A stretch of DNA of 43,439 nt, taken from IMG/VR virus record IMGVR_UViG_3300010153_000014, positions 1 through 43,439 of that record; one strand, written 5' to 3'. This document shows positions 25,501 through 32,782 of this stretch, one piece after another. A model generated the notes under the pieces. That model made no database searches, was not told the DNA's origin, and was given only the letters and a program-made list of their open reading frames with translations. Numbering within the stretch: position 1 is the stretch's first letter; each line of letters begins with the position of its first letter. Origin of the DNA: a virus. The position numbers and the translations under genes were made by a program.

Positions 25501-28500
25501 GGGAACGAACTTTTCGAGGTGGCCTACATGGTCACATATTGAGCCCAATAGTTCGGCCCGTTCTCTCATCTTGATGTTCTCGAACTCAAAAGCAACGGCT
25601 GGAAAACTTGCGCAGGGCCAACACAAGTTTGAAATCACGGAACGAAAAATCGGAAGCGAAACTGTTAGCGAGGAAAATTGGACATTCGACGATACTTGGT
25701 GGAATGGTTCGCGCATCTCCTATTGGTTCCCCGAATCCGGCCAGCGTGCTATTCCAATCACCTACGGCTCATACCCGGAAGTGCGATGCAGTCATGCAGT
25801 CTTGCCGAAGTGTCTTCCACACATCATGTCGGACTTGACCCATGTTGGTGGCTATCCTTTGGCGATGCCTCTTGACCGACTCGCGTCCAGCCCCGGCGGA
25901 GATAACGGGCGCAGTCGTGCCTCGCTCGACCCGTGGGAGACTGAACACATCAAATTCATGCGCTTGACTGCGTATATTCCGACAACGATTGGATTCGCTG
26001 ACTTCGGACCCGGGGCAAATCCACATCAAGAGATGGGATGGGCTTCACACGGATTCCCAACGGGACTCTATGACCCAATCGACTACACGAATGCGGCGTT
26101 CTTCACGGACACTCAGACGGGAAGTGGGGTGAACAAACAGCGAGCGCCTTGGAGGAATTTGTTCACTTACAATAACACCAACATGACCGGTGTAAATGCA
26201 ATATCTATGCAAGGACCTATGGGTGGGTTCTCTCACTTCGGGCCGTTGCATTACGGACTCTCACAAATGAACCACCCCTACCAAACCGACCAAAGGTGGA
26301 CGCAGGTTCATGGCGGAGTTGGGTATGACCTTCCTCTCCATCTTCTGATTCCCCCCGCAGTTCATGTTCGGGCTCGGGGTGGAGGAAGCAATTCTCTCGA
26401 TTTGGAACTTGAACTTCCCTTCCACAGAACAGATACAATCGAAATGGACGGGGCTATTGAGTTCAATAGCGGGTTCGATTTGGGTCCGGAGAAAGTTCCG
26501 AATGGCTCAAGACCTCAACTCGGGAATTGGACGCTTGATACTCGACTTTGGGATAAGCCAACTACGAATTCAGCGAACGCAAAAATGGGAGGCTACAATT
26601 CCGCATACCAACGAGTTCACGGACCGGTCGTGAGTGGAACCGGACTGACTGCGTTTTGGGCTGACCATCCAACAGACAGATTCCATGCGGCGGCAGTTCC
26701 AATCTATCCCGACAACACATACGACTTCGGTTATGTCGAATCGAACCAATACCCACCAATGCTCCTATCTCGGTCCTCCGATTATTCCAAACTTGATACG
26801 CTCGCACTTAGCGAGCAACTGACTTCTTCGACCGAGGTTCACATTCCACATGGCGCACGACCATTTTGGGATTCCGGCTCAATCGTCACCGCGCAAGGAG
26901 TCGGACTTCACAACAACGGTGCAGACAAAACCAAGCGAGCGAGATTTATGTCGGAGATGGCTGGTGGTAAAGTTCAGACTGCGGCTGAATCCGTCATCAA
27001 CATGACCGGGACGGGAACGACTTCTCCCGATGTAGGATTGGGCAAGGGTCAGCGAATCATACGCACACCCGAAGGAACTCTCCATAATTTCGTGATGTGC
27101 CGTGCGGCGAATGCGGCGTCAGACCCTTGGCCGCAATATACGCATTACAAAAAGCCGGTCGATGGTGATATGTTTTGGAATAGAAAGGCGCTTCAAGATG
27201 CGTCGCATTCGACCTACACTCTCAAGGACGCAGTTGGTCCAACGATAGCATCAGTCACCGGGTCAGCCGATAAGGGACGACTGCTCGGAGCGGCATTCTG
27301 TTCTGACTCAAAGGGAACCATTCACGCAGTCCTCGAATATATGGGTTGCATCCACGCAGGGAACTCCAATGAACGGGCTCATCGGCTTTACTATCACAAG
27401 GCTGACCGGATTGCGTCGGCATCATCACCAAGCGCAACCTACGATTGGGATTGGACGGTTCACACGCCTGTCCTCATCAACCCCGACGCAAACACAGGGA
27501 GCCACGGAGAAGCCGCTGGAAGTGCTAATGACCTCAGACTACCCACCCTTGTTTGCGACAGCACAGACAGGCTCCATTTGGCCTTCCAGCAGGTATTCAA
27601 AGCGAGTGTGGGAGGCGGGAGTCTTCCCGACCATTCTGCGATTTGGTATATGAACAAGTTAGCGACGGACGCCGAGTTCCCCGAGTGGGCTCTCGACACT
27701 TCGACAGCCGCGCCAACAACGACCGACCAACAAATCCAACTTGTCTCGCCCATCATGTCCACGGCCGAGCAATCACAGGCGGCGGCGAACCAAGCATCGA
27801 CATTGGGACAGAAGGTTCAGTTTGCTGACCATCCAAAAGTTCTGCTTCGCGGAGACAATATCCCGGTCGTGACTTATCGTGGCTCAAGTCCGAATTTCAC
27901 CACAGCCAGCAGAAAGGAGTCGGCTATTTACCTCAATAGGGGGAAGGAAGGGTCCGGACCAACGCTACCGACTTCCGCTGGTGAAGGAGCATTGGGCAGA
28001 ATCAAATTCGACTTGACGAAATCTGTTCACATCATGGGGCTCGTTCCTTCGACCGACAAGAATTCAACGCCGGACGAACCCATCCTGTTCTATGACTCAA
28101 TCATAGATGAGAGGAACCAAATGTTCACGGCCGCGATTTGGGATAACTCAACCGCATGGCATCGAACGACGATGGTGAATATGTGGAGTTCAGACAGGGA
28201 CATAGAAGACCAATACTCCACAGCCACGGGACTCGGCGTGACCCGAACACTGTTCGTATCAAAACAGAACTCAAACAAGTTCACGAACCTATCAGATGTG
28301 ACCATGACTACCAATGGTGACGGTCAAATCCACATGGTCTTCGGCTTCGTATTGACGGGTTCCGGCATAACGAAAGGGAACGCATATAGAGTTAGCGGAC
28401 TCTCCACCGAGAGCCTTATTCCGACTCTCCAAGCGCCGGTCACACCTTCCTCGGCATTAGATACCGACCCGACTTCCGGGGCTCCCTATGTCGGTGGCTA

Positions 28501-28972
28501 CGGAACTCCATCTGACGGTGCATGGAATGTGGGAGGCTCCTACGCAAGCCAACTCGGGAATTGGGATGCGAAGAACAAGCATTTCCTTGAGGTCTTCATG
28601 CCGTCTTTCGAATGGAGCCAAGCCGCCTCAGATGACCATTGGGTCATTCGCTCAATCAACATGAGATGGCTGTCGGTTCCGAGCATAGGCTACGACTCAT
28701 CGACAGGATGGTTCCCCATCGGTGAATCACATGGCATCTCCGGGTCCGAGAACTTCCCGCATCAGAATCCGCAACTCAGATACCAACGATTCTGCGGGTT
28801 CAATGCAAACGCCCTTGACCTCTCATGGATGACCAACGAACTATCGTGGATGAGAACTCCACTTCCACAGTCAAGGGTGATGATGCCGGGTGGTGGCGTG
28901 ATGCTATCCTACCCGGGAATTGACGACACTTCGTCGAACCCGGGCGTGTCTGACGAGATACCGGGGTATTGA
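22592..28972 (+). CDS. Giant tail fibre / adhesin with propeller-like repeats (2126 aa)
   Basis: The largest gene. Residues 1-1450 are low-charge and rich in N, G, S, T, W, P and H like the PKD fibre, without a domain I recognise. Between about 1485 and 1915 a repeated phrase recurs every 80-97 residues: PEGTLHNFVM, SKGTIHAVLEYMG, STDRLHLAFQQV, GDNIPVVTYRG, DERNQMFTAAIWD and GDGQIHMVFGF. Each has a polar turn, an aromatic or H and a hydrophobic strand, the mark of BNR/sialidase-like beta-propeller blades. About six blades would make a complete propeller that could bind, or less likely cleave, surface glycans. The start ATG is 27 nt after the previous stop. Three palindrome copies lie in frame (24110, 25538, 26456). 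Confidence 0.75.
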   Translation: MVKAPLARVGLIPPMGSGLGLPFTSWMADHSQDATGATANLNKYTRDWKLWGELFPRTTAEAITINPLPGTPAIRTEQDSSGDPTPRSTNYNQMDAAFYGISLNMSAPRLNFGRAQMELGQVTHHGSRAMWDISKTRSAFLTPRRSYAEIGRLTNHPLPQWVSARAGNLSVPGNAIAAPDKDDLHQPCDQQGGAIAGYDDKGVCTNAGWNGGHRVATFTHYVSTDLPSNGFGLTYGDAHNTIFTTSLASHPMMKGKTQANYGIADDQRGDSDWGEDHFHVTWDSMWSVNQITIPQTHVSGTTLSSPDRNPHNAGNNNAVSDADYLFHTNTVQVLGVRDKPTVSASEQTCSIGPTYLGNHVVQDTCGLVGFEGTITVTGFFSISQGMPTGTQDLWAGGNGYGGLNVQVHSGLTTRRNRLFAQRSNNSNKNYNKVFGYGTDNAAAEPMTDGMKTRAKRFSSSTANANETSFFATRTDYDTKGSRGGGGLSDLIGANSVSDSPAILGDTIGLNSQWTGTTGISSAFLKDKIPTRVRIVPQIVGYEDVVVAPGTAKLAEYGDSANMTFRKPIVDYHILVSVIKPTKNIKRNTSGSHNLDQSDVGDPKSRNNPDPALPWIDANYSADPCNIFHAVFRINPTTLEQIYTPAATSLDYDYLGGSAEKKCPTSIIPRHSYGSGSSEKPTQGWGLHQITPFRPLANSAWAKIPKLSGAVEAGGFYQRGGVSHLWDAAAWGKELIVGADMTDASDFNSEVWGKGQVWPDGTNTASNPPGVELMLFRYEGRSDPFYTNKQTTMADNPLRDAMEAVTTTDHITGTYAASMDTGFTITNARLKGAGGWQIHDWVFPQKELMRYLGREDKGRAAFGANLEHPTLHCSSLSIMEDGRMMMAAIQRDTIKAAGEYPTFDIGYPLNANLEIIQVPRGYYYDSTKKLALSLLGTNDDEDNKSLDPVTGEILALPEPRAIAGDRTQTPPGTNFSRWPTWSHIEPNSSARSLILMFSNSKATAGKLAQGQHKFEITERKIGSETVSEENWTFDDTWWNGSRISYWFPESGQRAIPITYGSYPEVRCSHAVLPKCLPHIMSDLTHVGGYPLAMPLDRLASSPGGDNGRSRASLDPWETEHIKFMRLTAYIPTTIGFADFGPGANPHQEMGWASHGFPTGLYDPIDYTNAAFFTDTQTGSGVNKQRAPWRNLFTYNNTNMTGVNAISMQGPMGGFSHFGPLHYGLSQMNHPYQTDQRWTQVHGGVGYDLPLHLLIPPAVHVRARGGGSNSLDLELELPFHRTDTIEMDGAIEFNSGFDLGPEKVPNGSRPQLGNWTLDTRLWDKPTTNSANAKMGGYNSAYQRVHGPVVSGTGLTAFWADHPTDRFHAAAVPIYPDNTYDFGYVESNQYPPMLLSRSSDYSKLDTLALSEQLTSSTEVHIPHGARPFWDSGSIVTAQGVGLHNNGADKTKRARFMSEMAGGKVQTAAESVINMTGTGTTSPDVGLGKGQRIIRTPEGTLHNFVMCRAANAASDPWPQYTHYKKPVDGDMFWNRKALQDASHSTYTLKDAVGPTIASVTGSADKGRLLGAAFCSDSKGTIHAVLEYMGCIHAGNSNERAHRLYYHKADRIASASSPSATYDWDWTVHTPVLINPDANTGSHGEAAGSANDLRLPTLVCDSTDRLHLAFQQVFKASVGGGSLPDHSAIWYMNKLATDAEFPEWALDTSTAAPTTTDQQIQLVSPIMSTAEQSQAAANQASTLGQKVQFADHPKVLLRGDNIPVVTYRGSSPNFTTASRKESAIYLNRGKEGSGPTLPTSAGEGALGRIKFDLTKSVHIMGLVPSTDKNSTPDEPILFYDSIIDERNQMFTAAIWDNSTAWHRTTMVNMWSSDRDIEDQYSTATGLGVTRTLFVSKQNSNKFTNLSDVTMTTNGDGQIHMVFGFVLTGSGITKGNAYRVSGLSTESLIPTLQAPVTPSSALDTDPTSGAPYVGGYGTPSDGAWNVGGSYASQLGNWDAKNKHFLEVFMPSFEWSQAASDDHWVIRSINMRWLSVPSIGYDSSTGWFPIGESHGISGSENFPHQNPQLRYQRFCGFNANALDLSWMTNELSWMRTPLPQSRVMMPGGGVMLSYPGIDDTSSNPGVSDEIPGY

Positions 28973-29054
28973 GAATGACGACTATGGACACGGATGAATG
29001 GCCGCGAGTAGTTGTTTGGGTTGCCCGAAAAATTGGGCTCTTGATTTAGGGTGC

Positions 29055-29135
29055 GAGCCCACCGATTCCAAGACCCCTGCGGTGGCGGTTCTGCCTCGTG
29101 CTTGAAAGGCGGTGTCTCGGTGGGCTCAATTTTTT
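29055..29135 (+). terminator. Terminator-like hairpin after the giant fibre gene
   Basis: GAGCCCACCGA (29055-29065) pairs perfectly with TCGGTGGGCTC (29117-29127); an inner GGC/GCC stem sits in the loop, and six T follow (29130-29135). This is the strongest rho-independent-style signal on the structural side. Confidence 0.65.
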
Positions 29136-29279
29136 GGTTGGGGTAGTTATTGGGAATTAGAGTAGTCGGCTACCTTTGAACTCAAGCCGATTTGTTCACT
29201 TCATAGGTTCAGTTCCCGCTTCCGTTTGGGGCCTGTATTCCTCTCCGTTCCTCCTATTTGATGGGAGGGGGCATGGGTA
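29136..29279 (+). other. Noncoding spacer before RNA D
   Basis: No credible gene. It holds a TCGGCT/AGCCGA stem (about 29167-29190) and a CCTCC/GGAGG stem (about 29250-29270). A 24-codon frame at 28976-29050 just before it has no promoter or ribosome site. Confidence 0.4.
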
Positions 29280-29323
29280 TATCAATGTTTTCATTTCCTC
29301 AATGAAACGAAACATTAATAAGC
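29280..29323 (+). promoter_or_regulatory. Promoter of structured RNA D with tandem boxes
   Basis: TATCAATG (29280-29287) and CCTCAATG (29297-29304), 17 bp apart, precede GAAACATTAATAAGC. Predicted start about 29344, at the base before a CCGGA/TTCGG hairpin. Confidence 0.65.
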
Positions 29324-29343
29324 AGATAGCCGCCCGTTCATTT

Positions 29344-29830
29344 TGCCGGAGCGTGCTTCGGTGGGGAGGCGACTCCCCGGAGCAAGAAAGACAACAGGGT
29401 CCGGAGTTTAGTAGGTGTGGAAGCCGAACTTCTCCGGGGAGCCTTGGGGTATTCGAAAAAATTCCGGCCGTGATAGCCGGAAGCGTGCTAATGAGCATCG
29501 TCGTAATTTGCCTAACCCATTCTGCATAGTCACTCACGGGCCTTCCAGCCCAACGAACACTCCCTCACTTGGTAAGCAATCCTGTCTTCCTTCGGCAGAC
29601 CAACAGGCGATGACCCGGTGTGAAAAGTAGCATTCGGACGAGTCAAAAGGTGTGCCTCCCCAGCGCTACGGCGGTGGGTCCCTTGTGGTCCTTCGGGAAA
29701 CGCAAAGGGGGGAGGTCGAAATCACATTTGGGTGCGACGCCCGGTGCGACCTTCATACGCCATCCGGTGAGAGTGTCCGGGTGGTAAGAGGAACAAAGGC
29801 CGTTCGACCCGAGAGGGGGCTCCGATTTCA
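29344..29830 (+). ncRNA. Structured RNA D (putative noncoding RNA, about 490 nt)
   Basis: The longest of the putative RNAs. Helices: CCGGA/TTCGG at the 5' end (29346-29361); GGGGAG-GCGA-CTCCCC (29363-29378), a perfect GNRA hairpin; CCGGAG with CTCCGG across about 30 nt (about 29400-29437); TTCCGGC-CGTGATA-GCCGGAA (29462-29482); CCTGT/ACAGG enclosing GTCT/AGAC (about 29580-29607); CCTCCCC (29655-29661) with GGGGAGG (29709-29715); and CCATCCGG with CCGGGTGG (29760-29784). Frames within it on either strand lack start signals. The methyltransferase gene has its own promoter at 29836, so this looks like an independent transcript. Its domain-by-domain layout recalls large ornate phage RNAs, but no family match is claimed. 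Confidence 0.65.
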
Positions 29831-29835
29831 TCCAA

Positions 29836-29853
29836 ATATCAATAAAGGTGGGG
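29836..29853 (+). promoter_or_regulatory. TATA-GGTGGGG promoter of the methyltransferase gene
   Basis: ATATCAATAAAGGTGGGG has its A before GG 23 nt upstream of GTG 29869. This fixed spacing selects the GTG at 29869 over the in-frame GTG at 29848, which would lie inside the promoter. Confidence 0.65.
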
Positions 29854-29868
29854 AGCCGGGCTTGGACT

Positions 29869-30594
29869 GTGAAGATACCCGTCAAGAAGAAGACCCACCT
29901 CAGTCAGAAGTGGACTGACCAAAATGCGCAGGGCAACGAGTTCCTTCGTGCGGCCCGAATTGAAATCCACACGAAGAAGGATAAGAATGCGTTTTGGAAG
30001 GGTGAGGGATGGAGAACTGCTCCACGCCGTCCACGCAATATCGCGCTCCCGTATCAATGGCTCTTCACTCAAGACAAGATGTTGAATTTTCCAGCCCGCT
30101 TGAAGGCGGAACCGGGAACTTGCAAAACGACGCTTGAAATTTTGGACTACGGTTGCGGCCGAGGACAGGATGCGATGAGATTCAACTTCCAAAAGTATGA
30201 CCCGAATTGGTTCCCCGATTCCCCTTGGGACCCGGTGCGTCAAGAGGGGAGATACGACTTCATCTTCTGTCTCTATGTCCTCGATGTAATCATGGACCGC
30301 GAGACAAGGGAGAATGTAGTCAATGATATTCGGAGATTATTGAAGCCGGGTGGTGAAGCCTACATCGTGAACCGATGTGATGTATATGCGTCTATGGAAG
30401 ATGGGCAAACACACAGGAAGACTGTCGATTCGTCGTGGGAACTAACAAGGGTGGAAGCCGCGAGAGAATATGACTGCGCTGAGATATACAGGAATTTTTT
30501 CTTTCAAGTATGGGTGACGGGCAAAGAAGGGGCGATGACTCCCCCCGGAGTGGACGAATTGCCGGGCTCGTGGCCGGATAATGAGGAAGAATAG
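29869..30594 (+). CDS. Class I SAM-dependent methyltransferase
   Basis: 241 residues from GTG 29869. Motif I is LDYGCGRGQD (about 92-101), the post-I acidic region follows, motif IV-like YDFIFCLYVLDVI is at about 129-141, and LLKPGGEAYIV at about 157-167. No DPPY/NPPY of DNA-adenine enzymes is seen, so the target is more likely a small molecule, RNA cap or tRNA, or protein. The N-terminal 60 residues are basic (KKKTHLSQKWTDQNAQGNEF) and may bind nucleic acid. It lies as an island between two tail genes with an early-type promoter, which suggests an accessory, possibly anti-restriction, role. Confidence 0.8.
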   Translation: MKIPVKKKTHLSQKWTDQNAQGNEFLRAARIEIHTKKDKNAFWKGEGWRTAPRRPRNIALPYQWLFTQDKMLNFPARLKAEPGTCKTTLEILDYGCGRGQDAMRFNFQKYDPNWFPDSPWDPVRQEGRYDFIFCLYVLDVIMDRETRENVVNDIRRLLKPGGEAYIVNRCDVYASMEDGQTHRKTVDSSWELTRVEAAREYDCAEIYRNFFFQVWVTGKEGAMTPPGVDELPGSWPDNEEE

Positions 30595-30606
30595 ACAATT
30601 AAACCC
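30595..30606 (+). promoter_or_regulatory. TATA-like box for the hub gene
   Basis: GACAATTAAACC (continuing CCC) lies 24 nt upstream of ATG 30627. Structural-class (ACC) form, in contrast to the GGTGGG promoter of the methyltransferase just upstream. Confidence 0.5.
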
Positions 30607-30626
30607 CTAATGCGACCTTGCGCTTG

Positions 30627-32414
30627 ATGGCGAGGCAGTTAGAGAGATTCCATCGCATCGTTCGGGAGGCTCCCCGCGGTGTGGTTGAGATGCCGCTTGA
30701 TGAAGAAGTCGAGAGGATGGCGGAGGACCCGCGAAGACCTCGTTCGGCTTTTGCTCGCTGGTATTCTAAGGCGTGGGCAGAATCTCACTATGAACGAATC
30801 AAGGGTCAGCCGCTTCCGATGGCTTCGGCAACAGTCGGTATGGCTCAGAAGGAAGTCATGGAACGGCCACCACACTACCCAACAGATTGGGGGCTTGGAT
30901 TCGTTCCTTCATCAGCCACTATAGGCGGGTATGAACAAGACAAGATGCTGACGGCTTGCTACACTTCACTCAATGTCCCTCGACCATTCGACCCATCACT
31001 TCACGGAACCGTCGCTGGAACTGTGGGGTTCGGGTATTTGGGATTCCAAGGAAACCAATGGCCCGGCGAGTATGATATTGCGTCAAGGAGAGGGGGAGGA
31101 CCGAGGGGAGGATTCTCATTCACGACAGGACCGACTGAGGGGAACTACCCGACAGGCATCCTTCCATCTCCGACTTTCAACCTTGGAAAACTTGGCTATT
31201 CGAATGGAGGCTACAACCCCGAGGGACTTCAATGGACGAACCGCCCGAAGAATATCTCGCTTCATGGATTGAGGAATAACACGAGTCACAAAGTAATGTT
31301 CGCTCGCTCAAGGCGGATTATGTTCCGGAATTTGTATGGTCCTGTGAGTGAAGATGAGGCGCGACCCAAACCATCCACCGTCGTCATCAATGGAAATCGA
31401 AACTTGGCCGGTGTAAAATCCGTAAGATGTTCGAGGTCATACAACGCCCCAGCGAAGGTGACTATTGAACTCAATAGCATAGCCGGAAGGCGGTCCGGTG
31501 CTGTGAAACTTGGCGACACGGTGCAAGTTTTTGCCGCTCCGCGAAATTGGGGTCAGCCACCATTGGTCTTCACCGGATTCATTTCAGATTTGGAAGAGAC
31601 ACCAACAAGTCTGAAAATTGTCGCGCTCGATACCCTCGGTTATCTCACAAAGGAAATCCTCGTGAACGAATTGGCATACCAAGAGACTGACGCTGGTGTG
31701 GTAATCCGAGACATAATTGCGGGTTCGTCATACGGTCCACCAATAGGAAAAATCTCAACTCAGACAAGGGTGATTCTTCCATCGACTTTGAGATTCAAGG
31801 GCAAGACGAGATTAGCCGCAATCCAAACCATTCTCGATATTGTGAACAATACCCCGAACAAGGTCTTGCTTCAAGTCGGAACTGACGGCTATGTGAACTT
31901 AGTCAGATTGAGAGAAGCCGACGACTCGAATCTCGTTCCGTATGTCGCTGGTCGATTGCCAAGGACGGCTGTCCCCCAAGACCTCTATCCGACTGAAATA
32001 AGTCGGGACGAAGGAGATATGGATTTCGTGAACAAAGTCACAATCACGAATTCGGAACTTGGGATTGAAGTCACGGAACCAACATACGAACCGACCAAAC
32101 CTAACCACATCACCATCGAAGAGACAGCGGCCACGGATGCTCCGACAGCGAGGTTCTTCGCCCAGCAATTCCTCAACCAGCAAGGGAGAAGTAGCACGCG
32201 ATGGAAGGTGCAGGCAGTTCCGGAGAGATTCGACATTATGCCGGGTCAGATAATCGACTTCGCTTCAAAGGATGGCGGGCTTGCTGGACGCCAAAGAATC
32301 TTCAACATTGAATGGAATTATTCGGTGACGGGTTCAACAATGTCGCTATCGGTAGGAAGACAGGCGGCGGATTTGGTCGCTGTTATGCGATATGCAACCG
32401 GCGTGTCCCAATAA
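30627..32414 (+). CDS. Baseplate hub-like tail protein
   Basis: 595 residues from ATG 30627 (a TTG at 30618 would add three). The N-terminal about 80 are charged and helical; residues about 90-240 are Gly/Pro-rich and fibre-like. The C-terminal about 350 resemble gp27/gpD-type hub proteins: GDTVQVFAAP then PLVFTGFISDLEETPTSLKI and VALDTLGYLTKEIL, a helix with AIQTILDIVNNTPN, and a final barrel FDIMPGQIIDFASKD. Such proteins cap the tape measure and carry the tip. It is unusual that the hub lies 10 kb beyond the tape measure, after the fibres. Two palindrome copies (31464, 31839). Confidence 0.6.
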   Translation: MARQLERFHRIVREAPRGVVEMPLDEEVERMAEDPRRPRSAFARWYSKAWAESHYERIKGQPLPMASATVGMAQKEVMERPPHYPTDWGLGFVPSSATIGGYEQDKMLTACYTSLNVPRPFDPSLHGTVAGTVGFGYLGFQGNQWPGEYDIASRRGGGPRGGFSFTTGPTEGNYPTGILPSPTFNLGKLGYSNGGYNPEGLQWTNRPKNISLHGLRNNTSHKVMFARSRRIMFRNLYGPVSEDEARPKPSTVVINGNRNLAGVKSVRCSRSYNAPAKVTIELNSIAGRRSGAVKLGDTVQVFAAPRNWGQPPLVFTGFISDLEETPTSLKIVALDTLGYLTKEILVNELAYQETDAGVVIRDIIAGSSYGPPIGKISTQTRVILPSTLRFKGKTRLAAIQTILDIVNNTPNKVLLQVGTDGYVNLVRLREADDSNLVPYVAGRLPRTAVPQDLYPTEISRDEGDMDFVNKVTITNSELGIEVTEPTYEPTKPNHITIEETAATDAPTARFFAQQFLNQQGRSSTRWKVQAVPERFDIMPGQIIDFASKDGGLAGRQRIFNIEWNYSVTGSTMSLSVGRQAADLVAVMRYATGVSQ

Positions 32415-32415
32415 T

Positions 32416-32444
32416 TAGATTACCCCCCTTTAGGGGGTAATCTA
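32416..32444. terminator. Perfect hairpin at end of the structural module
   Basis: TAGATTACCCCC (32416-32427) pairs with GGGGGTAATCTA (32433-32444) around a 5-nt loop, beginning 2 nt after the hub stop codon. No T-run follows, but the 12-bp stem at the border between structural and replication genes is a likely transcription end or RNA-processing site. Confidence 0.55.
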
Positions 32445-32527
32445 TCCTAACTAATCGAACCGACTAACCCCCTACCACCCACACAGTTCAGTTATGTTGT
32501 ATATGTTCCACCAATAGTAGTAGTTCC
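32445..32527 (+). other. Noncoding spacer upstream of RNA E
   Basis: No gene or strong structure seen. AT-rich with short direct repeats (TAGTAGTAG near 32516) just before the RNA E promoter. Confidence 0.4.
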
Positions 32528-32543
32528 ATTCATTAAGGTGGGG
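32528..32543 (+). promoter_or_regulatory. TATA-GGTGGGG promoter of RNA E
   Basis: ATTCATTAAGGTGGGG. A start 22-23 nt downstream falls at about 32558. Unlike RNAs A to D it lacks obvious tandem octamers upstream. Confidence 0.6.
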
Positions 32544-32557
32544 AGTAAGGATGGGTC

Positions 32558-32713
32558 ATGTCGGATAGGTCGCTTCTATCGCTCGTCCGAACGGCCGGTC
32601 CTATCGCCGGTTGCGCTGGTTTGGTAATGAGCCAGCGAAGGGTGCGGCCACTAACAGACAGACTAACCGGACATAATCACATGGAAAGTCCTGTCGTGTG
32701 GGGGTCCGGTTGA
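32558..32713 (+). CDS. Possible leaderless small protein inside RNA E (51 aa)
   Basis: ATG 32558 is exactly 22 nt from the promoter box, the leaderless position, and opens a 51-codon frame beginning MSDRSLLSLVRTAGPIAG. The sequence is basic with no recognised motif. The strong RNA stems covering the same bases and extending past the stop make a structural RNA the better explanation, but a dual-function transcript is possible. Confidence 0.25.
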   Translation: MSDRSLLSLVRTAGPIAGCAGLVMSQRRVRPLTDRLTGHNHMESPVVWGSG

Positions 32714-32725
32714 GACTGTCTGACT
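32558..32725 (+). ncRNA. Structured RNA E (putative noncoding RNA)
   Basis: GATAG/CTATC (32564-32580) forms near the predicted start. CCGG/CCGG (32595-32610) and CGCTGG/CCAGCG (32614-32637) follow. The 3' part is a long two-segment stem: CAGACAG (32655-32661) with CTGTCTG (32716-32722), continuing as AACCGGAC (32665-32672) with GTCCGGTT (32704-32711), about 15 bp in all. The helicase gene starts 58 nt after the last stem, and GGTGA sits 5 nt before its ATG, so E could be a leader for that gene as well as an RNA in its own right. A 51-codon leaderless frame overlaps it (separate entry). Confidence 0.5.
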
Positions 32726-32782
32726 CTTCTCTTGGGTTATTTATCTCGTTCAATCTCCACACGATAGGCAACCGGTGACGCT

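Noticed and set aside
28976-29050. 24-codon frame after the giant fibre (MTTMDTDEWPRVVVW...)
   Set aside because: Very short, no Shine-Dalgarno or TATA box at the right distance, runs into the terminator hairpin.
29196-29537. Minus-strand frame of 113 codons over RNA D
   Set aside because: Cys/Pro-rich translation of paired RNA sequence, no promoter; the RNA reading is better supported.
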